A stretch of 61,421 nucleotides of DNA from an uncultured Planctomycetaceae bacterium (GCA_903858815.1 CAIOKE010000296.1:1-61421); one strand, 5' to 3'; positions 26,136-36,367 are shown, counted from the first letter of the stretch. Notes: a model not told the origin generated them from the letters alone. Translations and numbers: made by a program.

Positions 26136-28889
26136 TCAGTCCACCATCACAAAAGCCGCAGAATTCAACACTGCATGACACAGATTGCAAAACCCTTCAA
26201 ACTCCGCCGAATTCAGCAGCACCGACTGATTACCAGCCCCACCAGCCCCAGCCGCTCCACCAGTCCCAGCCGACTGCTGCCATTCCCGCACCAGCTGATC
26301 CAGCCCGGACTGCAATTCCCGCAGCTCGGCAACCTCCGGGTCACGCTGCAACGCCATGCGATACAACTGCACAATTCGCAGTTCACGAGCTTCCCCGGTG
26401 GCACTCAACGGCTCAGACTGCTCGACCGCCTGCACCACCCGCCGCGCCAGTCGCACCGCCAGATCATGCACAAATCCCCCGTTCAACAACTGCAGTGTCT
26501 GTGGAGCAGCCAGCGATTCACCACGCTGCACACAGTTCGGCCCCATCTGCGGATAATCAAAACTTTCCAGCAGACTGGGGATCTGAGTCCGACGGTGCAG
26601 CGCAAACACACTGCGACGCCACTGTTCACCCTCAGGCTGCACCGTCACCAGCCCGTCTCCTCGCACCTGCACCGGATCAGCTGGTCCATAACGACGCTCA
26701 CTTAAAGCCCCAGCCACCAGCAGCAGTCCGTCCCGCAGCGATTCCGCGTCCAGACGCCGCAGCGGCATGCGCGACCACAACTGATTCTCACGGTCCCGTC
26801 GCTCAGATAACTCAGACACGGCCGATGACTGCTGCCACGCCGCCGAATTCAACAGCAGACGGTGCATCGCCTTCACACTCCAGCCACTCCGCACAAACTG
26901 TACGGCCAGCCAGTCCAGCAGCTCTGGATGCGACGGCCGCGCACCCGCTACTCCGAAGTTCGCCGGAGTCTCTACCAGACCACGACCAAAATGCTGCAGC
27001 CAGATCCGATTCACCATCACTCGCGCTGTCAATGGATGATCGGGCTTTGTCAGCCAGCGAGCAAAGGCCAGCCGCGCACCCGTTTTCTGCGCCCCCGGCC
27101 ACGGTGGCTCATACGACAGCAATGGACCGCCAGGCTCCAGCACCTCCGGCACTCCTGGCTGCACCCGCCGCCCTGGCTTCAGGTAATCTCCTCGCAGCAG
27201 CACCCACGTCGGCGATGGGCGACCCCGCGACCACAAGGCACGAATCTTTGGTTCACGAGGTATCTGCTGCCGCAGTTTTTCGATCGCAGCGTCCAGCTCC
27301 TTGCGCTCAGCATCTGCCACCGCCTTCTGCTGCTCCCGCAGCTTCGCGATCTGATCCTCCAGCTGCTCCTTCTGCTGCTCCCACGCCACTCGTTCGGCCG
27401 TAGGCACATACGGCAGCAAACGCTCGTCCAGCGGTTTCAGCCAGTCATGCTCATCCCACGCATCCTTGAATACCGCAGACAGTCGGTAGTAGTCCGTCTG
27501 AGACAACGGATCAAATTTATGAGCATGGCAGCGCGCACAATTGATCGACAAACCAAGGACCGTGGAACCCAGTATCTGCAGTTCGTCGGCAATTACTTCC
27601 AGACGGTCGGGCACAAACGCGGTGATATTGGCAAAGGTTCGGTCAGGCGCCGTCCGCAGAAAACCCGTGGCCACAAGGTTGTCGCTCAGTTCCTCGGTTA
27701 CCTCAGCGGCCGACTCATAATCCGCCAGTTCATCCCCCGCCAGCTGCTCATGCAGAAACCGATCATAGGGCTTGTCAGCGTTAAACGAACGAATCACGTA
27801 GTCCCGATACCGCCACATGTCGGCCCGGATGCGATCCTCATTCTGTGCCCCCTCGGAATCCGCATAGCCAGCCGCATCCAGCCAGTGCTGCCCCCAGCGC
27901 ACTCCATACTCCGGTGATTCCAGTAACTCATCAATCAGCCGCGACATGCGATCGGGGCGAGAATCCTGCAGGACACGCTGCAGCTGCTGCCACGTTGGAG
28001 GCAATCCGGTCAGGTCAAAATACAGCCGTCGCACCAGCACTGCTGGTTCCGCTGGAGCTGCAAATGTCAATCCCGCCTGCTCCAGACGCTGCAGCAGAAA
28101 TGCGTCCACCGCAGTCTGCACTCGACCAGTCGCTCGCACCTCCGGAACATCAGCCGCTCGCGGGGGCTGAAACGACCAGAACTCCCGAGCTCCTGCGGGC
28201 AGCTCAGAAGACTTACCAGACTCCACCACAGCCTGCGGCATGCCCTCCGCTATCCACTGTCGCAACAACTGAGTCTCAGACTCAGTGATCGGCTTGATCA
28301 TCGCTTCCACCAGACGACGAGTGGGCGGCATTTCACCCGCCGCAATCTTCTGCAGAATCAAACTGGAATCAGGCTGACCAGGCACGGCCGCCGGACCCGA
28401 TTTACCACCACGCAGCAGACTGTCACGAGTCCGCACATCAAGACCGCCCTCCTGCCGCGACGCACCATGACAGGCGGCACATCGCAGCAACAACAGAGCT
28501 TCAATACGATCGGAATTCACCGCGGGAATCTGCTGCGATCCCGGCATCCGAGCCCCGGCAGCGATCCAGCGACGCAACATATCAATCTGCTCGCCAGACA
28601 ATCGCGGCTCACCCTCCGGAGGCATCGCACCCGACGTCACAAGTTGCAGCAGCAGACTTTCGTCCGGTTGACCCGGAACCAGCACCGGACCCGAATCACC
28701 ACCACGCACAAGACCAGCACCCAGATCCAGCCCGCCCGAACGCTCACCCCCGTCATGACACGAGCCACAGTGACTTTGAAACAACGGCTGAATATCACGC
28801 ACAAACTCCGGAGGCTCAGCGGCAATTACCCCACAACAGGCAGAAACACCCCACATCAGCACAGAATACAGGGCATTCGTCAGCCGCAT
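26136..28889 (-). CDS. Planctomycete cytochrome C (two domains) / DUF1549 / DUF1553 protein
   Basis: A 917-residue exported protein. After a signal segment ([14 protein letters not shown]) come two tandem PSCyt1-type haem domains: CGSCH at 41-45 and CAACH at 137-141, each with a downstream MPP segment (GAMPPEG, GEMPPTR) as candidate axial ligand. A DUF1549 domain follows ([11 protein letters not shown] to about 470), itself containing a third CxxCH ([11 protein letters not shown], near 449). A coiled-coil linker ([20 protein letters not shown]) leads to DUF1553 ([20 protein letters not shown] onward). The family is thought to link haem electron transfer to degradation of unknown polymers. It is the first gene of an operon with DUF1501. 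Confidence 0.92.
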   Translation of the reverse strand: MRLTNALYSVLMWGVSACCGVIAAEPPEFVRDIQPLFQSHCGSCHDGGERSGGLDLGAGLVRGGDSGPVLVPGQPDESLLLQLVTSGAMPPEGEPRLSGEQIDMLRRWIAAGARMPGSQQIPAVNSDRIEALLLLRCAACHGASRQEGGLDVRTRDSLLRGGKSGPAAVPGQPDSSLILQKIAAGEMPPTRRLVEAMIKPITESETQLLRQWIAEGMPQAVVESGKSSELPAGAREFWSFQPPRAADVPEVRATGRVQTAVDAFLLQRLEQAGLTFAAPAEPAVLVRRLYFDLTGLPPTWQQLQRVLQDSRPDRMSRLIDELLESPEYGVRWGQHWLDAAGYADSEGAQNEDRIRADMWRYRDYVIRSFNADKPYDRFLHEQLAGDELADYESAAEVTEELSDNLVATGFLRTAPDRTFANITAFVPDRLEVIADELQILGSTVLGLSINCARCHAHKFDPLSQTDYYRLSAVFKDAWDEHDWLKPLDERLLPYVPTAERVAWEQQKEQLEDQIAKLREQQKAVADAERKELDAAIEKLRQQIPREPKIRALWSRGRPSPTWVLLRGDYLKPGRRVQPGVPEVLEPGGPLLSYEPPWPGAQKTGARLAFARWLTKPDHPLTARVMVNRIWLQHFGRGLVETPANFGVAGARPSHPELLDWLAVQFVRSGWSVKAMHRLLLNSAAWQQSSAVSELSERRDRENQLWSRMPLRRLDAESLRDGLLLVAGALSERRYGPADPVQVRGDGLVTVQPEGEQWRRSVFALHRRTQIPSLLESFDYPQMGPNCVQRGESLAAPQTLQLLNGGFVHDLAVRLARRVVQAVEQSEPLSATGEARELRIVQLYRMALQRDPEVAELRELQSGLDQLVREWQQSAGTGGAAGAGGAGNQSVLLNSAEFEGFCNLCHAVLNSAAFVMVD

Positions 28890-28959
28890 CACAGCACCAA
28901 ACCGTTTGAAAAAACACCACATCCGTCAACCCCAACCCACCACTGACTACTGACCACTT

Positions 28960-29829
28960 TCAAAAAGCGATCTTTTCCGGCAAGTACTTGCCGATCAGTT
29001 GTTCATAGTAGGGTCGCAGCTGCCTCCAGTCCGGTGGCGTCGGACATTTCGAATACAGGTCATATGGATTGAACTTCCGCACCCACGGCAACATCTGACG
29101 GTCATGGTTGTCACACAACCAGTCATACTGTTCTTCACGATGCCATGCATAGAACGAATGATACCGAATCATGTACAACGCCGGCTCGGGCAGATACGGC
29201 TTCAGCACATGATACAGGTACTCGTCATGCCCCCACGACAGCAGGACATTCCTGAGCCCACAGCCCCGTTCGTAGATGCCGTGCTCACTACTGAGCACCG
29301 GGTCGAGCACATCCGGGTTCTCGGTGAAGAATTCACTATAGACAATCCGGTCGCTGAAACGACACCCCACGGGGAACGTATCGCCCACCACAGCCCACTG
29401 CGGTTGCCCCCACAGACACAACACCTTGCCCAGATCATGCAGCAGACCCGTCAGTACAAACCAGTCTTCATGCCCGTCTGCGCGAATCGCTTCGGCACAC
29501 TGCAGCAGGTGCTGTAACTGGTCCAGTTCAATGTCTGGATCAGAATCATCCACCAGCGTATTGAGAAAATCGAGCGCCTCGAAAGGACTCATGACCTGCC
29601 GCTGCAAACCCAGAAACTCACCGCGTTTACGGCGTACAAATTCGAGCGACTGAAACCGATGATTCTGCCGGTAGAACTCCCGCACCGTCTCCCGACCAGG
29701 ATTGTCGTAGTTGCGGTAGTCGCTGCGAGCCTTCTGCCCCGGTTCAGGATACACCTGCTGAACCACAAACTCCTCCACCGCCTCACCAACAGCATGTGCC
29801 TGCCCCGGCGACGATCTGTGCTCAGACAT
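28960..29829 (-). CDS. Myo-inositol oxygenase
   Basis: A 289-residue non-haem di-iron enzyme that converts myo-inositol to D-glucuronate with O2. It aligns throughout with animal MIOX, and all six iron ligands are kept: H107, H131 and D132 (LLHDLGK), H201 (WGHDEY), H224 (RYHSFYAWH) and D257 (PYDLYSK). The PQWAVVGDTFPVGCR segment is almost identical to the animal protein. A GAGGAG Shine-Dalgarno sequence lies 8 bp before the ATG at 29829. MIOX is mostly eukaryotic, with sporadic bacterial occurrence. No inositol transporter or uronate isomerase gene is adjacent. The protein is likely cytoplasmic; lateral acquisition is plausible but not shown by this sequence alone. Confidence 0.95.
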   Translation of the reverse strand: MSEHRSSPGQAHAVGEAVEEFVVQQVYPEPGQKARSDYRNYDNPGRETVREFYRQNHRFQSLEFVRRKRGEFLGLQRQVMSPFEALDFLNTLVDDSDPDIELDQLQHLLQCAEAIRADGHEDWFVLTGLLHDLGKVLCLWGQPQWAVVGDTFPVGCRFSDRIVYSEFFTENPDVLDPVLSSEHGIYERGCGLRNVLLSWGHDEYLYHVLKPYLPEPALYMIRYHSFYAWHREEQYDWLCDNHDRQMLPWVRKFNPYDLYSKCPTPPDWRQLRPYYEQLIGKYLPEKIAF

Positions 29830-30022
29830 CAAAGACACTCCTCAACCCGTGCCCAACTCAACCCAACCGACCGGTCTCAGTCTAACACACCACCCCCGAA
29901 CACCCCAACCGTACCTTTGGCTTCAGCCCGAGCACCACTCCGCCACCTACTCACCCGCCTGCCCACTAACGTCAGCCCCATATGTAGCCCGAGCATTCCC
30001 GACGCCGAGGAAAAAACGTAGT

Positions 30023-30040
30023 CCGAGCATTCCTGCTCGG
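30023..30040. repeat. REP-like hairpin, family B, copy at 30.0 kb
   Basis: CCGAGC-ATTCCT-GCTCGG, a perfect 6-bp stem with 6-nt loop, preceded by CGTAGT. A half copy (GTAGCCCGAGCATTCC) lies just upstream at 29984-29999. Confidence 0.7.
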
Positions 30041-30193
30041 CCCCGTCCATAAAAAAACACTGGGGATTTCAAGGGTGACGAGAAGTTCGAGCCCGGGCTG
30101 AAGCCCAGACTACAGTTCCTGCACCACCGTCATCCTCGCCCGCTGCCAGTAACGCAACAATCCCCCCTCTCCAACCGTAGCGTGGGCTTCAGC

Positions 30194-30334
30194 CCTTGTC
30201 ATTACCCACAAATTCAGCTGTCTGCCCCCTCGGCTTTCGGAAACCGGCCCGTCAGGCCTGAATCGCAGCCGCGGGCAGAGCAAAACGAAACAGTCGCTCC
30301 GGGGGACCGCTTGGTTTCATGGGTAATGACAAGG
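30194..30334. repeat. Long-span inverted repeat (MITE-like)
   Basis: CCTTGTCATTACCCA (30194-30208) and TGGGTAATGACAAGG (30320-30334) are perfect inverted copies, both flanked outward by GGCTTCAGCC-type sequence. A third copy with two mismatches (CCTCGTCATTGCCCA) lies near 30379-30393. The core has no gene. It resembles a small non-autonomous element; no transposase is present in the window. Confidence 0.55.
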
Positions 30335-30834
30335 CTTCAGCCCGCGGTCCCACCCCCAAACGTACCTTGCACTTCAGCCCTCGTCATTGCCCACGAAACC
30401 CGTCGGACAAGGACGCCGTTGCGGCGTGTGTCTGGTTTGTGCCGAGCGTATGTTTGCGATTCAGGCCAGCAGTGTCGTTTTCCGATAGCCCAGAGCGCAG
30501 CCCCGGGTGAGGGGCTTGCCGCGGGAACGCCCCACCACGCTTTCATCAAAAAAATGGCCCACCGAACGTTAGCACCCGAACCCACCGCCACTCACTAACA
30601 CTCAAATTGGCCAAAGGCCATAGTCAACATCACCCTGGGCATCGCCCGAGGGACTCGAATGAGCGCCACCCAAACCTGTTTCTGAATTCACAGCGGGCCG
30701 CAGACCGCTCGGCGACTTTCACAGCGACAGTAGCTTTTGCAAACGTAAAGAACGGGCCCTGATCCGGGCTGAAGCCTACGCTCCGGTTTTTGCACTCGAC
30801 ACGAAAACCGTGTTTTTTTCGATGATTTGGGCGG

Positions 30835-30852
30835 CCGGGCAGGAATGCCCGG
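30835..30852. repeat. REP-like hairpin, family B, inverted copy
   Basis: CCGGGC-AGGAAT-GCCCGG followed by GCTACG is the reverse-complement orientation of the family-B unit, with compensating changes on both stem arms that keep the hairpin. Confidence 0.65.
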
Positions 30853-30990
30853 GCTACGTTTGTGGCGACAACCCCAATCTCTGATCATCAAACAGCAGCG
30901 CAGGCGGGATGAAGCCCACCCCACCTGACCGAGGACCCGCAACAATTCTGCTGGTGTTCTTCGTCCCTCAGACCTGCACGCCACAAAGCC

Positions 30991-33204
30991 TCACAGCCGA
31001 GCTCGGCCGGAAACTCCCCGACGCTCGGCTGATGCTGGAGCAACCTCGCGCGACTGAGGCTTCGTCGCTCGCCAGAATGACGCGCGACGCACTGCTGGCT
31101 CAACAACCGACGCTGGCGCAGCCACTCGCTCAGACTGCACCGCCGCAGAACGCTGCGGAACGCTCTGCGTCACGACCTCGGACTGACCAGCCATTTCAAC
31201 CTTTGCACCACCCTCCGTCGCTGCAGCCTCGGGAAGTTGCGGCCCCGGACCACCACTGCGGCCTTTGTCCTTCGCAGGAGCCTGACCGGCGTCCGCCTGC
31301 GTCTCGGTCGGCTGCTCATGCACCCGCATATCCTTGTATTCCAGCAACGATCCCTTTTCAAAATGCACGTTCTTCAGAGCAATCGCGTACTCAGCTCGGG
31401 CTCGGAAAAACTGCGCCTCAGCTGCATACATCCGTCGCACCGCGTCAATCCGCCGGTCATCCGTCGAATCATCCCGCGCCTCGATCGCTTCACTGTATCG
31501 CCGCGCTGCCAGATACTGCTCCAGACTGTCCTGCAACGCCTGCCACGTCCGCTCACGATCCGTCCACGCACCGGACAGACTGCTCAACACCTCACGCTGC
31601 TGCTCACGCTGCACTGTACGCTCACGCATCAGATTCAGTTCCGCATGCGAGACCGCAGCATGCGCTCGACGGAATCCCAGCGGTACGCTGAACTCCACAC
31701 CGACCGCCCACTCCTGATGATCACCCGTCCCAAGATTCCCCAGCGAGGTATCCGGAGCACCACCCGAGGCCACCCCACCACCGGCAAACGTGTCGCCAAA
31801 CCCGCGCACACGATAACGACCCACCGCATCCAGCTGCGGCTTCAGGTAGTTCTTCGCAGCCACCAGCTCCAGCTCACGCTTCTTTACCGCCAGATTCTGA
31901 CGCTGCAGTTCAGGGCGCCGCTGCAACGCTTCCTCTGTCACCAGCTCCCAGCTGAACAGAAACTCGGCCATCGTCGGCTCGTCCAGCGGACGAATCACGT
32001 TGCCGTCCGCTGCCGGTAACCCGGTCAGCAGCCGCAGACGACGCTCGGCCGCCAGCACACCACCTCCACTCTGCAGCGTCCCACCCGGAGAACCGTTACG
32101 TACCTCCGTGCCATTCAGCAGCCGACCATACAAAGCTTCTTTCACCTCGTTCCGCAGCTGCAGCACCTGCTGGCGAACCCACGCTTCATCCACCGCATTC
32201 ACACTGCTGGGACCTCCACGCTGCTGCTCAGCCTGACGCACCAGCTCGTACTTCTCGTGATACAGTCTAGCCACGGAATCATAAGATTTCCTCAGGGCGT
32301 CATAGTTCCGCCACGCAGAGTACAGATCCCAGTAACCATTCTCCACATTGCTGACGTAATCCCGCAGCGACGCCTGAAAATCGGCGTTCGTCATGTCCCC
32401 ATTCACTCGCGCTATCAGGATCCCATTGTAACTGCCCGGCAGACCACCCGGACCCGCAATCCGATTGAATTCACTGCCACTGCCCTGCAGCAACGGCTGA
32501 CGAACCTCGCCCTCAACAGCCGTGTTCCAGCCACTGCGAAATGTGTTCGCCGGAGCATTGTTGCTGTCAAAATCCGCCAGACTGCGCACCGCCACCTGCG
32601 ATCCAGCAACCGTCCGCTTCGATAACTCCATCTTGTAGTCGTGAAAGTCCTGCAGAAAACTGTTCGTTCCGCCCGCGTAAAAACTGTTGTTATACAAACG
32701 GTCGTTGCGGTTGAAATTCGCGGTCGCCGATAACTGCGCATCAAACGCACTCAGGGCCGCTTCCCGACCCGTACGCGGATCCACCTGCTGTAACTGTCGA
32801 TTCACTGTCGACATCGCCGCATCCGGAGATCGCAGCACTACGCCGCCAATGTCCCGCAGAATTCCCGACGAACGCAGGCCACGCGACATCACGTCCGCTA
32901 AAGACTCGTCACGCCAGCACTCACCACGCTCCAGATCCTGCACTGACACCGGCTGACGCGGAGCACGCAGATCGCCAGAGACCATCACGCCGCCACGGTC
33001 AATCGCCGTACTCAGCCCAGCCACGCGCCGAGCTGTCGCAACAGGACCGTCATCATTCAATCCGCCAACGGCACACGGCACGCCAGACCCGGATACCCAC
33101 GCAACGCCCGCCAGCACCACCCCGAAACACACAGGCACACGCGGCCGAACGGGGCGCAGCAGCAACCCTCTCAGACCACCCAGCAATCCCGTGCGCTCCC
33201 ACAT
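30991..33204 (-). CDS. TolC-family outer-membrane channel protein
   Basis: A 737-residue outer-membrane efflux protein, longer than a typical TolC (about 450-500). A basic, hydrophobic N-terminus is consistent with export. Two TolC-type repeats can be seen: a first helical-hairpin/beta unit around residues 230-340 (VENGYWDLYSAWRNYDALRKS, VDEAWVRQQVLQLRNEV) and a second around 430-620 (RRPELQRQNLAVKKRELELV, MRERTVQREQQREVLSSL, YAAEAQFFRARAEYAIAL). The last 110 residues are Pro/Ala/Glu/Gln-rich and probably disordered. It is divergent from the HlyD-HlyD-M50 operon and most likely supplies its outer-membrane exit duct. Start chosen at the ATG at 33204; no strong Shine-Dalgarno sequence. Confidence 0.85.
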   Translation of the reverse strand: MWERTGLLGGLRGLLLRPVRPRVPVCFGVVLAGVAWVSGSGVPCAVGGLNDDGPVATARRVAGLSTAIDRGGVMVSGDLRAPRQPVSVQDLERGECWRDESLADVMSRGLRSSGILRDIGGVVLRSPDAAMSTVNRQLQQVDPRTGREAALSAFDAQLSATANFNRNDRLYNNSFYAGGTNSFLQDFHDYKMELSKRTVAGSQVAVRSLADFDSNNAPANTFRSGWNTAVEGEVRQPLLQGSGSEFNRIAGPGGLPGSYNGILIARVNGDMTNADFQASLRDYVSNVENGYWDLYSAWRNYDALRKSYDSVARLYHEKYELVRQAEQQRGGPSSVNAVDEAWVRQQVLQLRNEVKEALYGRLLNGTEVRNGSPGGTLQSGGGVLAAERRLRLLTGLPAADGNVIRPLDEPTMAEFLFSWELVTEEALQRRPELQRQNLAVKKRELELVAAKNYLKPQLDAVGRYRVRGFGDTFAGGGVASGGAPDTSLGNLGTGDHQEWAVGVEFSVPLGFRRAHAAVSHAELNLMRERTVQREQQREVLSSLSGAWTDRERTWQALQDSLEQYLAARRYSEAIEARDDSTDDRRIDAVRRMYAAEAQFFRARAEYAIALKNVHFEKGSLLEYKDMRVHEQPTETQADAGQAPAKDKGRSGGPGPQLPEAAATEGGAKVEMAGQSEVVTQSVPQRSAAVQSERVAAPASVVEPAVRRASFWRATKPQSREVAPASAERRGVSGRARL

Positions 33205-33766
33205 GGATCAAATCCCCGGCTGAATTCAAGAAAAATCCGACCCCACCCTGGGACCGTTTCCTGCAAGACGGCACACCCATCCGGAAAATCCCCTATTCTC
33301 AGTTTCATCGGCACGATCGAAACCCAATTCAATCAAAACACCGTGAATCCCTGCGCCACAATCGGTGCCAGCCACACAAACCGCCCCACTCCCCCAAATT
33401 CCGAGCCCCCGCCGCAAATCTCGCCTCCGATACCCTGTTCCCAACACATCCGCCCAAATCCCACACCCCCGACTGCCGTTATTAATGCTATCACCCTCTC
33501 AATCGGTCCCCCTGAGGCATCACTGTTTGAACACCGGCACAACCCCTAACCCGTAGCCCAAGCATTCCTGCCCGGCACAACCCAAACCCGTAGCCCGAGC
33601 TTCACCCCGGGAAACAACTCCACAAAAACTAAAACACCAAACCTTCTCCAGGACCCGCACCAAGCCGAAACCCTCGGGCGACCTACACCACTTACACGTA
33701 ACTAACACTCGAGCCACCGTCTGATCCCGTCCTGACCACTCCGTCACAAAAGACCCTGACCCCGCA
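33205..33766. other. Divergent intergenic region with a family-B repeat
   Basis: This 562-bp gap separates the TolC gene from the adaptor operon and must hold both promoters. Bases 33551-33600 contain a degenerate family-B hairpin (CCCAAGC-ATTCCT-GCCCGGC) and a partial second copy. I cannot assign promoter boxes and see no gene. Confidence 0.55.
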
Positions 33767-35230
33767 ATGAATGCCCCCGGTGACAACCAGACGCACACCC
33801 CCGGCCACGGGAACTCCGGCTCTTCGCCGGACCCCGCATACCGGACTCTGATCGCCGAACTGGAACTGCTGCAGGCCCTGCACCTGCTGACCCAAACACT
33901 CACTCACGCGACTTCCCCCGCCGCCGTCCACGACACACTCGCTCAGGATGCCGCTGTTCCACTGCAGGCCTCCCTTGCACTGGTCTGTCAGCGGACCGCC
34001 ACAGGTCAATGGACTGCCGTTACCGGACCGGGTGGCGCCCAGATCAATCAGCGTGCCGATGCCGTACAGGACATCCTGAGCTTTGTCGCCCAGCACAGCA
34101 CCACACGCCCCTGTGTGTCCGACGGCCCCCCCCACCGACTGTGCCTGCCACTCAGTCCTCCGCAGGATAACTCCCGGCCACAGACAGTCCTTGTCCTCGA
34201 AGCCACCACACCATGGACAGCGCGGCGTATTGAACTGGCCAGCACCGTTGCACACTACGCCATGCTGACACTGCAACACCGCCCCAGCCAGCCCGCGGAA
34301 TCGGATCTGACACAAAAGCTTCCTCACCCCCCTGCGCTCAGCTCCGGCTTCAACATTCGGAATCGGCGAGTCCAGCTTGTCGGCGGTCTGTTGCTGCTTT
34401 CCCTGTTGCCACTTGAGCTCAGAATCCCGGCCAGCGGACTGCTCGAACCGGTTCAGCGACAGCGGCTTTATGCGGCCGAATCGGGACTGGTCACCGAACT
34501 GACTGTCAATGACGGGGCCACGGTCGTCCCTGGCGATGTCCTCGTCCGACTCCGCAGTGATGAACTCGAACTGCAGCAGGCTGAACTGTTTGGTGCGCTT
34601 GCCGAAGCCCAGGCGCGGCTCGCAGCACTCGAATCTTCAGCAGCCCGAGGATCAATCGGTACTGCTGCGCTGACTGTCGAGTCCGAACAGGCCGAACTGC
34701 GTGCTCGCATCCTGTCACTGGAACAGCAGCGCAGTGTCCTGCAGCGCCGACTTGACTCGCTGGTCCTGCGTGCCACCGCAGCCGGTACCGTGGTCGGTCG
34801 CGATCTGCAGCAGCGATTTATCGGTCGCCCTCTGCTGCGCGGACAGTGGCTGCTGGATGTCGTCCCTGCCGACTCGCCCTGGCAGCTGCAGCTGGATGTG
34901 GCCGAAACCGATCTGCGACATGTGCTGCAGGCATTTGCCACTGCCCCCGCGGCATCCCGCCACGTTACGGTCAGTTACTTCACCGAAACAACTCCGGAAC
35001 GCCAGCTGCAGACAACTCTTGCCAGCATCTCCAGCGCCGCCGAGCTCAGTCCGCGTGGCGAACTGCAGACTCGACTGACAACAACCGCAGCACCGGCCAC
35101 CTCCGGCGAACGACCGGGGGTCGGAGTGCAGGCCAGCGTCCATTGTGGTCGCAGGCCACTGCTGTACATCCTGCTGCGTCGTGCCTTTGACTTTGTTCGG
35201 CGGACAGCCTTGCTTCAGGGAGTTTACTGA
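33767..35230 (+). CDS. GAF-domain HlyD-type membrane-fusion adaptor
   Basis: A 487-residue inner-membrane protein with an unusual layout. Residues about 45-170 are predicted cytoplasmic and have a GAF-like order (LAQDAAVPLQASLALVCQ, RLCLPLSP, QTVLVLEATTPWTARRIELAST ending in a helix). A single membrane helix follows (201-220). The periplasmic part then shows a half lipoyl motif (YAAESGLVTELTVNDGATVV) and a coiled coil (270-335). It ends with a beta-barrel adaptor segment and a short hydrophobic C-terminus. It thus couples a ligand-sensing type domain directly to an export adaptor. It is the first gene of an operon, 3 bp before the second adaptor. The ligand, if any, is unknown. Confidence 0.75.
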   Translation: MNAPGDNQTHTPGHGNSGSSPDPAYRTLIAELELLQALHLLTQTLTHATSPAAVHDTLAQDAAVPLQASLALVCQRTATGQWTAVTGPGGAQINQRADAVQDILSFVAQHSTTRPCVSDGPPHRLCLPLSPPQDNSRPQTVLVLEATTPWTARRIELASTVAHYAMLTLQHRPSQPAESDLTQKLPHPPALSSGFNIRNRRVQLVGGLLLLSLLPLELRIPASGLLEPVQRQRLYAAESGLVTELTVNDGATVVPGDVLVRLRSDELELQQAELFGALAEAQARLAALESSAARGSIGTAALTVESEQAELRARILSLEQQRSVLQRRLDSLVLRATAAGTVVGRDLQQRFIGRPLLRGQWLLDVVPADSPWQLQLDVAETDLRHVLQAFATAPAASRHVTVSYFTETTPERQLQTTLASISSAAELSPRGELQTRLTTTAAPATSGERPGVGVQASVHCGRRPLLYILLRRAFDFVRRTALLQGVY

Positions 35231-35233
35231 GCC

Positions 35234-36367
35234 ATGCGGCAGAACCTGCAAACCTCGCGGTTTCACTGGACATTGTTACCCGCCCTGATCCTGCTCAGTA
35301 CGGCGGCCACCACACCGGCTCAAACCATCCCCGCCAAAGCCGCCAACCCACCCCGCATCACGGCTCGTGCCTGCCGCGTGCAGCCCGGCGATGCCGCTGA
35401 TCTGCCGGCCCCGGAACGCGGACCACTACTGAAGCTGCTGGTAGAGCAGGGCAGTGAAGTACGAGCGGGCGACCTGCTGGCGGAACTTGATCAGGAAGAT
35501 GCTCTGCTGGCACTCAAGCTGGCCGAACAGGAACTGCAGGCCGCCACTCAGAAGCGAGCCAGCAGTCGACTGTCACAGGTGGCTGCTGCCGCTGTACAGG
35601 AAGCTGAACGACAGGCCGAACAGGCCGCACTGGATGCCGATCAGGCCCGGCAGTCCGCCGATGATCCGTCAGCAGTCCGCCTTGCCGAAGCAAAACTCTC
35701 CGAAGCCACTGCCGCACTGCAGCTGGCCGATGCCAGCCGCAAAGCGTCCGCCCGCAGCGTCAGTGAACGCGAATTCCTGGCCCTGTCTTCACAGCGCGAG
35801 CAGGCTGCGATTGCCGTGCAGCAGGCTCAGCATGAAAAAGCCCTCGCCGCCATCAAAGCCCGTTCACTGGCCAAAGCGACCGAACAGCAGCAGGCCGCTG
35901 TCGCTCGACTGAAGCTGCTGCTGGAAACCGCACGCGGTACGGAAGACGCCGAAACACAGCAACTGGAAGTCCTCCGCACCACCGTCGAAATCGCTCGGCA
36001 GAAAGTGCAGCGACGACGCCTGATCGCCCCCTTCGATGGTATCATTACCGAACGATGCAAAGCCGCCGGTGAATGGCTGGAACCCGGTGAACCGGTCCTG
36101 CGGCTGATCCAGACACGTCGCCTGCTGATCGATGGCGTTGTTTCCATCAGCGAATCACAGCAGCTGCAGCCAGGACAGACCGCTGCCGTCCGCATTCCTG
36201 TGGCCACCAGCAATCCCGGCCCGCAGGAGACCGTGACAGCCAAACTGATTTTTGTCAGCCCCGAAGTCGATGCACTGAACGATGCCGTGCGCATCCGCGC
36301 AGAAGTTCAGCAGCCACCACACTGGCTCCGCCCGGGCGCTCAGGTGCTGCTGGAGATTGTTCCATGA
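35234..36367 (+). CDS. HlyD/RND-type periplasmic adaptor protein
   Basis: A 377-residue exported adaptor. Signal region LLPALILLSTAATTPAQ. A lipoyl half motif (LLKLLVEQGSEVRAGDLLAEL) precedes a long alpha-helical hairpin (about 90-250, rich in EQAALDADQAR-type heptads). The second half motif is RRLIAPFDGIITERCKAAGEW, followed by a beta-barrel (LIDGVVSISESQQLQPGQTAAVRI). Such proteins bridge inner-membrane pumps to TolC channels. The gene lies 3 bp after the GAF-HlyD gene, and its TGA overlaps the next ATG by 4 bp, so translation is probably coupled. No ABC or RND pump gene accompanies it. Confidence 0.9.
   Translation: MRQNLQTSRFHWTLLPALILLSTAATTPAQTIPAKAANPPRITARACRVQPGDAADLPAPERGPLLKLLVEQGSEVRAGDLLAELDQEDALLALKLAEQELQAATQKRASSRLSQVAAAAVQEAERQAEQAALDADQARQSADDPSAVRLAEAKLSEATAALQLADASRKASARSVSEREFLALSSQREQAAIAVQQAQHEKALAAIKARSLAKATEQQQAAVARLKLLLETARGTEDAETQQLEVLRTTVEIARQKVQRRRLIAPFDGIITERCKAAGEWLEPGEPVLRLIQTRRLLIDGVVSISESQQLQPGQTAAVRIPVATSNPGPQETVTAKLIFVSPEVDALNDAVRIRAEVQQPPHWLRPGAQVLLEIVP

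Larger units (their letters stand above)
29830..30990. other. 1.16-kb gene-free region rich in hairpin repeats
   Basis: I see no credible gene. Bases 29984-30047 and 30835-30852 are family-B REP-like hairpins in opposite orientations. Bases 30194-30334 carry a 15-bp perfect inverted repeat around a 111-bp core, with a diverged third copy of one arm near 30377. Short GGGCTTCAGCCC-like palindromes recur. CGAAAACCGTGTTTTTTTCGATGA at 30802-30825 resembles a segment at 38755-38779. Reading frames here are repeat-derived or antisense. Confidence 0.6.

Noticed and set aside
26862-27917. 351-codon + strand frame, and others opposite the haem/DUF1553 gene
   Set aside because: Low-complexity antisense translation; the minus strand carries CxxCH motifs and complete domains.
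29830-30990. Reading frames of 60-140 codons in the gene-free region
   Set aside because: They run through REP-like hairpins and the inverted repeat, have no start signals and show no domain.
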